Source: Tieghemiomyces parasiticus (Eukaryota; Kickxellomycota; Dimargaritomycetes; Dimargaritales; Dimargaritaceae). Taken from it: 64,000 bases of DNA. The stretch is from assembly GCA_027575765.1 (NCBI GenBank), contig JANBPT010000056.1, forward strand, positions 1 through 64,000, given 5' to 3'. Position 1 is the stretch's first letter; each line of letters starts with the position of its first letter. Position numbers and translations under genes: made by a program. Below are positions 56,614 through 64,000 of this stretch, in pieces. The notes under the pieces were generated by a model. The model ran no database searches. It was not told where the DNA came from and saw only the letters and a list, made by a program, of their open reading frames with translations.

Positions 56614-56952
56614 CGGCCTGTTCAGTTGCAACTTTGTCGCCTAAGCACACGTTGGATCGTTTAATAAAACCAGGCTCACGAGGGGAGGGGAGAGAGAACA
56701 ATGATAAGAAAAAGGAACAACAAAAAAGAGGAGGGGCGCGCAAGCACAGCGTTAGGTTACGAGGCAGCGTTGTTACAAGTACACATGTCGGGGTAGAGAA
56801 AATACGCTAGGAGTGCGAGACGGTGTTATGAAAAAGGGTATCAATAGACCTAAAGGTTGGTACCAGATGGTTAGCTATAAAAAGATGAGTTAGGGAAAGG
56901 CCAAACGAGTGGGGGTTCGTTCAGAAGCGGGAGGACCAGGAATTCTCCTTAT
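56614..56952. other. convergent 3' region
   Basis: 339 nt between the convergent AGGF1-like and SMG5-like genes. Purine-rich, with an AATAAA near its start and no gene. Confidence 0.5.
56663..56668 (+). terminator. polyadenylation signal AATAAA
   Basis: An AATAAA 50 nt after the AGGF1-like stop codon. Confidence 0.5.
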
Positions 56953-59900
56953 CTACAGGGTGATCCGGTGCACCGGGAGACATCGGATGCCAAACAGCGT
57001 ACATAAGAAGGTCAGCTCTGGATCACGGGTACAGAGCAGCACTTCGGTGCCCTCGGAGAAATGGGCGTTTCGCAGAGTGAGCTTGGTCTTGAGGATGTAG
57101 AGCACAGCGGCGAGAATGGGCTGATGTTTGGAAGCAATGTGGCGGTGGGTCAGGATATCTCCGCTCCTGGGCGCGGCTGGCTTCTGAGGGGCAGCGGTGG
57201 TGGTGGCGGCGGCAACGACCTTACCCGTAAGATCCTTAATGGTTCGATCCCCGTTATCTTCGCCCTTCACAACGGTTGGTTTGTTGGCGGCTGCGATGGT
57301 GAGCCCCACCATGGCACCTGGGGGCGGAGGCGGGGAAGCCGGGGTCGGTTGAAAGAATGGTTTGGCCTGGTCCCAGTTGTCCAGAGTTTGATCAATCTTC
57401 ATAAAGTAGAGACGGTATCGGGTACACGCGGTCAACGGAAATTCCGCCTCGTGCTCGTTGAGCGGCTTGGGTCCGCGCGGGTCTAGGTTGGTCAGGGCCG
57501 TTTGGTGAGTGATAACGTCCTCATAAAAGGCCAGGACCTCACGGGCCCGCGGGCCAAGTTTGGGGTCGAGGCCTGACGTAGCCGCTGCGGTCCCCCGTTT
57601 CAGTTGCTGGAGATGGCGGATGGTGCACGCGGGGACTACCAACGTGGCTTGTGGGGCCATTCGGGTCCAGGTGCGGAAGGTGGTAAAATGGTATGCCCAT
57701 GCGTCCAGGTCGGGGATAATGAGGTAGTGGCGCTGGCCGGTCGCTCCTAGGGACAGGTTACCCAGGGCGTCAGTCAAGTCCGATGGCGTGCGTTTCTCAC
57801 AGCGCACCCTTGGAAGGATTTCGGTACTGATATGACCGCCCCCGACGTAAGTAGCCGTGGGGACGGCGCCCACTACGGGTTTGGTTGTACCGTTCCCGCG
57901 TGCCGTCGTCTCCGTATTGTACGTACGGTTCCCATTCGCACCTGACGCGTCGACAGCGACAGGGGGCGGTGGATATCGGGATAGTAAGTCTTGACTTGCC
58001 CCGGCTGCCGACGGGTGGGGCGCGGGCGGTATACCGGACGCCCCCGTCGAGTCGCCGGCTACCCCGTCAGACCCGTCACTCTGGTCGCGGCCGTTGGGGA
58101 TACCAAGGAGATCATCCAGGTACTCCGTCTGCTCGGGTGACAGATGGATCGTGGTTAGGGTACGCACGACACGGGCCAGCCAGCACAGCCACGCGGTGGA
58201 CGTCTGGCGGGCGGCTGGCGGGGTCAGACCCAGGTTGGCCGCTTGGAGGGCCGGTCGGCCATAAGGGTTGGCCACCGCCGCCACGTGCGCATCGTCCGTG
58301 TCCAGTGGTAGCCGGGCGTGCCAGGCGTGGAAAAATTCAGCGCCCAGGAACACGTGGTCGTGCGGCAGCCACGCCGCGTGGGCCAGGTCGGATGCGTAGA
58401 GGGTGTTGAGTGAGTCAGCGTTGTCCTGGTAATAGTGGAGACAAGAGGCCAGGTAGCCTAGGAGGGCCTCGTTAAAGGCGGAAATTTCCTTAGGTATGGA
58501 CCATGGGGGGGTTGTTGTGGTTGGGGAACCGGTCATAGAATGAAAATATATGGTTAGTTGTGACGAGCGAGGCAGCACCTCAAAAATAACAGGCCAGCTG
58601 TTTATGGGGGGGATGCAAGGTTCTATGGATCGTTAGCTGACGGGAGCACCTTACCTGACTTAGGGCGGAATTGGTTCCTTCGCGTACTTTACTGACGGCC
58701 AAAGCGTCGTCGAAAATGGTGTAGTGACAGGTAAAGAAGTCGAGCCACAGCGCCAGCGGACTGAGACGGGTCAGGGCCGACGACTTTGAATGGGCGGCGG
58801 CAGCCAGGCCGGTCCCCGGCTGGGGTACCGCTGCGCGTAGCGCCGCCTCGCTGTAATAGCCGGTACGCTCGTAGATTCCCAAGAGCCAGTTTGCCGTTTT
58901 CATCCCCAGAACCAGCAAGTCCAGGCGGGCATCCTCCAGCGCCCGACTGGGTTGTGCATCTAGACATGTAGGTGAAGTAATAGGAAAGACAACGGATGTA
59001 GATCGATGAGGGATGGTAAGTTAGAGGGGGGGATTGGTTTTACACGCCCGGTCTGTTGGTAATGGGAAGGCGAATTTACCTTGCATACTGGCCAGTCGTA
59101 ACGACAGGTCCCATATCCGACCGATGGCCACCGTCAGGATCTTGCCCATATCATCAAAGAATTTGGTATCAGCTGCCAGGCGTAAACGGTTCCGCGGGAT
59201 GAATACGCTGCTCAGGGCGCGCATAATGACCGGACTTTCCTCCGCCCTGGGATATTATACATTGAAGCGTGTGCGTGGGTTTAAACAAAATGGAGTGATT
59301 AGTCTAGCAGTTTGGTGCGGAATCCTACTGATATAGGGGCAGGGTACAATGCAGGGCGATATGGTGTGTATACCCTACCTCCGCTGATCGTTCATGACCA
59401 CGAGAGCGATCAAGCGTAGGTACAGCTTGATGTGGTTGAATGGGTCGCTGTGGGGGGGGGCAAGTAGGTGAAGTATAAGTGATAGGTAGGGGAGTCATTG
59501 AGTGTCAGAATATATCAGTTGTGGACTAAGAGCTTGCCAAGCAGGTCTCGCGTGGTGTCAAAACCGTCCGTAATAACTGAGTACCAAGGTGGCCCATCGG
59601 AGTGCAGTAAACTTACCTCTCGATCAATATGTTTAGCGAGTGGCCCAATTTGAGGCTGCGAGACATGTAGCTCTTGACGTAGTTTTGGAGGTTAACCCAG
59701 GCGTTGTTGGACGGGTAGGGAAGCATCAGACTGGTTCAGGGGGAGGGGGAGGAGGGAAGGCAATACGGATACCCCAAGGTGGATAGTACAGGGACAGGGG
59801 ATCGGTCAGATTGGCGTTGGTATGGACCGCAACGAGGTGTATACAGTCTAGCCGTTCGGTGGCAAGGTTTGATTCCAAATAATAGGCACTGGTCCACCGT

Positions 59901-61826
59901 AGCACCTATTTACCTTAGGGTGTACCAGTAGAGGACGTTAATGTCATCGTTGGAGTAGGCCGCTAGAATGGCAAGTTGAGAATGGGGGCGACCTGATATG
60001 AGCACAAGCAGTGTAGTTTGAAAATAATCGTAAGCAATCGAGCTTGGGCCTTGAGGGTTCATTATCAGACTCGGAAGCGGGTAACGGCCGACACTTCAGT
60101 AGCGATGAGGTTTTTGTAGCATAAGTAATTGAGTAGGATAGATCGCGTGGCCAGGACTTACCACTCTCTCGATATGCGGCAATGCTCTGGTAGTAGTACT
60201 CCTTAGCCTTGAGATACGGATCAATCCCGCTAGCAGTGACATGTCGTTTCCCGTTGAGGGCTTCGGACGCGTGATAGACCTTGTAGCGCTCCACGTCGCC
60301 CATATACACCAGGCAGCGGTGGAGACAGACCAACCACACCTTACGCTGAGAGTCAAAAGGGGCATCGATCGACACCGTAAGCTCTGGACTCGCCGAAGCG
60401 GAAAAAGGAGAAGCAATGTAATATAAGTCTACATTAGTCACTATGGTATGGCACAAGGCGTGGTCGGCTGCGCCCAGTTTGGAGTAACGGGTGGCGAAGG
60501 TCCGAGTGTAGGTGGCCTCCTCCCCCTCCGCAAAATATTGACCTACCCAGTCCGCTACGCGCCAGGTTGAGATTATACCGCGAGGTAGTAGATACGATAA
60601 GCGTATGGTAGAAAATGTTGGCAGCGTCAAGGGTGCTTTGCAGTTCGGCCGACCATCGCGATTTCAAAGCCTGGCTCTCGGCTGGTGCGCTCTTGAGCTG
60701 CAGGGCATTGCATCGGGAGGGACAAATTGTGTACGTAATTTGGGCGGGCCGCGTGGTGAGCGTGGGAGACGGCAAAGGTTGGGAAACGTTAGTGCGCCAA
60801 TTTTGTTAGAATTTGGAAGGAAAGGTCCGTTGGCTTGGCTGCTGGAAGCGTCGTTAACATCGTCCGGACGGCAGGTAAGGCCGGCCTTCTCTGATAGCTA
60901 CACGTCTGAGGGGCGCTTACCTTACGCAGGTGGAATCGGCAAAGCTCAACGTGGTCGTGGAAGACATATTTCCAGAGACGCTCGTCGACACTATTATCGA
61001 CGGCCATGAAGATATCCAGCTTGAGCAGGGCCTCGTGAATATCCCGTAACCTAGGACACCGGGGGAATAACAAAGAAAAGCCGCAGGGTGAAAAAATGGT
61101 GGTTACTATACGTATATGGCCCAATTCGTACCTGTGTCGTAGGGATAGTCGAGGCGATTATCTATCACTATACGGTCGGGAAAAACGCCACCGTGGGTCA
61201 TCCGCCGCCGCAGCGGACGGGAACAAGTCGGCGGGAGGCTCCTTTCCGCCGCTGACCGAACCCAAATCGGCATGGTTAGTCAGGACTGATATGAAAAGCC
61301 ACCATTTAGGGTCGGAAGTTCCGCGTGACAGGCAACCCTTCGTCCTCTCAGTTTGGCGTACCTCAGTCGGCTGGTGTGAAGCTCGGCAAGCACCAATTCT
61401 AAGGCCTCTACGCTTGTCCGGCCGTGGCCGTTGGGTAGTCGGGGCGGGTTGGTCAGAAACTGTAGCGCCGGGCCCAGGTCCGCGTCGCGCGACCGGGTAT
61501 TCAGCTGGGTGACTCTCTCCTCAAGGGTTCCAGCAAGTCTGGCCGGGGGATACGGAACAAATATAGGAATAACACGCCTAATTAGACTCGAGCAGGTAGG
61601 GCCCGTAGTCGGGCTTTCATGGGGAGACCGCCAAGACTAAGCGGGGCTCCACGGTCAAAACTCCGCCGGCGGAGTGGTTAGGCCGTCGGCTATTGGTCGG
61701 CCCGATCGGCCAATGTGCTCCTGGCCCTTGGCCGCGCCACCCTTAGGATTGGCGCGACGGCCCAATCGGGCATATTGCTCACCTTAGCAACTCGCCGTAC
61801 TCGGCATTGGCGGCGGAAGGTGCCAT
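56953..61826 (-). CDS. EST1/SMG5-SMG6-SMG7 family NMD factor with PIN-like C-terminus
   Basis: Eleven exons: 61826-61783, 61538-61362, 61050-60921, 60697-60547, 60383-60162, 59992-59914, 59730-59617, 59447-59379, 59246-59080, 58959-58655 and 58488-56953. All are GT-AG with continuous phase, giving 997 aa. The 14-3-3-like N-terminal part includes LWKYVFHDHVELCRFHLRK and the hallmark HRCLVYMGDVERYK (near residue 190) with KAKEYYYQSIAAYRESGRPH. The Est1 helical region (NQLA-type, here SQLAILAAYSNDDINVLYWY) runs to about 480. After a disordered linker, a PIN-like domain fills about 740-997 (LIIPDLDAWAYH, LVVPACTIRHLQQLKRG, VLLCTRDPE). One central catalytic Asp seems absent, pointing to SMG5 rather than the SMG6 nuclease. 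Exon 5's upstream boundary has an alternative read-through reading. Confidence 0.87.
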
Positions 61827-64000
61827 GGCGAGAGGCACATGGGCGGGGTGATAGCGAAGGTGGGGCACGGGTAAGAAATGTTCTGACTCGCGACGAATGG
61901 AGATCTCGGACGCTCACGGGGTGCAGGCGCGGGGTATTGTCGGGCCAAAGAGTAATAATAATAATAAAATAGCCGCCGAGACCAATAAGCAGAAAAGAAG
62001 GAAGGAAGGACTGTGAATGGCGCTGCCTAGGGTCCGCAAATGAATAGGGGCGGCGACGGTGCGTGAGGTGGGGCCCGAAACAGTAGTAGGTCTTGATAGG
62101 GGGCGCAGGGGGTTGGTGGGGAAAAGAGTTCCGTGCCGGACTTCAAAGTCAAAGTGTGAGCGGGTAGCGGGGGGCGAATCATGCAGCAGTGGCTGCTAGG
62201 AGGCGGTGGGATGCGACGTGTCGAGTTGGCTGACAAGCGTTGATGGATCAAAGGTGGAACTTGGACAGGGAGGACCCTGGATGATATACGCACGGTCACG
62301 AAGAAGGTGGCGGGGTGGATGGTGTACACCCCCGCAACCGTTTGGCAGTGACTGTAGCCGACAACTGGCAATAACTACACCAAAACCTCCGCGCTATCTC
62401 TGTAGCAGGAGGGTTAATGGAGGAGGCCGATGAAAGGCTGGCGATGTCTGCGGCAAGAAACGAACATCGAGCCAAACAATGCAATTGCAGTAGCTAGAGG
62501 AAAACGATCTGCGGTCAGCCAAGGACTCCAACGAGAGGCCTAGCTAGCCCATCCCGCAAAGCCCAGTTGGGGGCACAATCAAGAGGCCTCACTGACGCGA
62601 CGTGATGACACAGGAAGGACTGCGGGGTCTGGGAGCCAGGCAACGTTGGAAGTAGGCGAGAAAGTGGAGAGAGGTCGACGTGGTGCTTGGCGGCGAACGA
62701 GGTGACAAGCGCAAAACTTGGATTTGACCGGTCAACGACGACCAGGATCAAGTGACCAATCGTCAAGAAACCAGTCAGGCTCCTAGAATGTGTAGTGACT
62801 GCCAAACCGGCATGCCCGACACTGCGGGGCCAGGTACTACGAGCAAATGACCCGGAAACATCCGGGTGGTCACGGAAGCAAGCGGATGCACACCTGGCGG
62901 CGAGGGGCGGTGCCACATAAGGACGCTGCCAATATCAATGGTTAGCGCTTTAATTGACGGCGACGCCATTCCGTCGGGCGCCGAGGGCGACCGCGTGGAT
63001 CCGAGTGGGAAATAGCAACTGCGGGCTTGCAGATTGTCGTAGGAGAAAAAGTACTGATTAGGGCGTCCAGAAAATAGACCGGAAAACAGGCCATACGTCG
63101 AGTTTCCACATGGCAGGCCTTTAGCCTAGTACCCTTGCCAACAGGACTTAAGGGGCTGGCCAGTTGGAAATCCGTGTTCCTTAGACGAACTAGTAGCGAC
63201 ATACTGCAGTCACTGTGGAACGCTGGGTAAGTTACGCCCTGGTGGTATTTGTTGGAGTAGGTGCAATGCGTCCGATGTACAAAGTTGGACCAAGTTGCAC
63301 TGTCTAGCAGTCGAAAAGCTTCCAGGGAATGACTCCAGACTACCTGAAGGGCAGGAGCTCGCACACAATGTTAGAGGGGCCCGTGGGGCATACCAATGGG
63401 TATCCGAGCGTGTGTGAGTGTGTGGCCGAAACCGTGGGGTTGCTGTCCCGCACAGGGAAGTGATATTAGACCCTGGACATAAATAAACGTCCAGGTGATA
63501 AGGCCCGAAGCGGGCAAGTGTAAAGTGGACAAAGGGTGGGGGTTACCATTTCCACTCGGCCGAAGAAAGCCCTACAACCAAAAATAAGGGTATTGTAAAC
63601 CGGTGGCGTGTGGAGTTCATCCGGCGCCGTTGGGAGGGAAACGTCCAGGAATACGACGAAGTATTGATGTCCGACCGGGCCGTTTGGAAGGGGCACTCAA
63701 ACGGGAAGGTATAGGAGGCATGGGGCACGCCATCGTGTCCCAACAAACCGTAAACAGAACTCTTTAAAGATTCCCACTGGTGCAAGCATGCTTGTAATTT
63801 CTCTCTCCAAGTTTTTGTCAGATGCGGGTTCCTTTACGATACGTTCTCCCGACCTAGCCTGGCTTGCCCGATGCACGTACCAGTGCTGGCTCCAACCATT
63901 TCTGACGGCGCCGCTGTGGCTTTACAATGGCAGCAAGAACTATGGGCATAAATGCCACCCAAGTAGTCACCAGGAGATACGGCGCGACGTAATCCACCGT
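61827..64000. other. 2.2-kb region to window end, no gene recognised
   Basis: Contains the promoter side of the SMG5-like gene, a (TAA)n run at about 61952-61968, and several minus-strand ORFs of 60-140 codons (for example 62515-62916 and 62942-63364) without a recognisable family or convincing splice partners. A gene continuing past the window edge cannot be excluded. Confidence 0.4.
61952..61968. repeat. (TAA)n microsatellite
   Basis: Five to six TAA units about 130 nt upstream of the SMG5-like start codon. Confidence 0.75.

Noticed and set aside
1..64000. CRISPR arrays, rRNA genes, bacterial-style operons or riboswitches
   Set aside because: No spaced direct repeats, no rRNA core sequences and a clearly eukaryotic gene structure.

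Overview
This window looks like nuclear DNA of a filamentous fungus. It carries a sterol C-5 desaturase of the ergosterol pathway, a velvet-domain regulator, hevein-type (CBM18) chitin-binding modules, and yeast-like mitochondrial and lipid-droplet proteins. Coding DNA is GC-rich with G/C-ending codons, and introns are canonical GT-AG. Several genes are split into many small exons, some only 9 to 46 nt. They read correctly only after splicing, and every junction I assigned keeps the frame. Ancestral-looking exon structures, an AGGF1-type protein, an EST1/SMG5-type NMD factor, a group-1 truncated haemoglobin and CBM18 modules together suggest an early-diverging (zygomycete-grade, perhaps Kickxellomycotina) lineage rather than an ascomycete yeast. 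That placement is inference.

Layout. 0-1 kb: a decayed coding remnant. 1-19 kb: minus-strand genes with long spacers: a Tgl-type patatin protein that has lost its nucleophile, ERG3, a CTDSPL2/SCP-type phosphatase with a very long disordered N-terminus, and an Mdm1/SNX13-25-type tether (TM-PXA-C2-like-RGS-PX-Nexin C, two exons). 19.5-27.6 kb: plus-strand L-type lectin, a small ankyrin protein (four exons), a 3.6-kb spacer and an F-box/LRR protein. 28-34.9 kb: a compact block with OST5/TMEM258 (three exons, first exon three codons) divergent from a mitochondrial-type RRM protein, uS19m, NAD(P)H-hydrate dehydratase (seven exons) and cytochrome c1 (three exons). 35-44.4 kb: glutathione synthetase (eleven exons), a small membrane protein, an Alb1-like basic protein, a broken mariner transposon and a Xaa-Pro peptidase (five exons). 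45.5-46.8 kb: a velvet regulator (three exons). 46.8-53.7 kb: a gene-poor stretch with a three-module CBM18 protein and unrecognised, probably relic or secreted, ORFs. 53.7-61.8 kb: truncated haemoglobin, an AGGF1-like OCRE-FHA-G-patch protein and an EST1/SMG5-like NMD factor (eleven exons). 61.8-64 kb: nothing recognised.

Most genes are unrelated housekeeping functions, with no operon logic. Loose themes are lipid and membrane contact (patatin/Tgl, ERG3, Mdm1-like), secretory-pathway glycosylation (OST5, L-type lectin), mitochondria and redox (uS19m, RRM protein, cytochrome c1, NAD(P)HX repair, glutathione synthesis, trHb) and RNA (AGGF1-like, SMG5-like). Exon models come from reading splice sites and frames by eye and are not supported by transcripts. 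I found no clear tRNA, rRNA or CRISPR array, and no evident undescribed multi-gene system. The most noteworthy observations are catalytic- or ligand-site losses in three otherwise well-preserved proteins and the accessory region at 47-53 kb.
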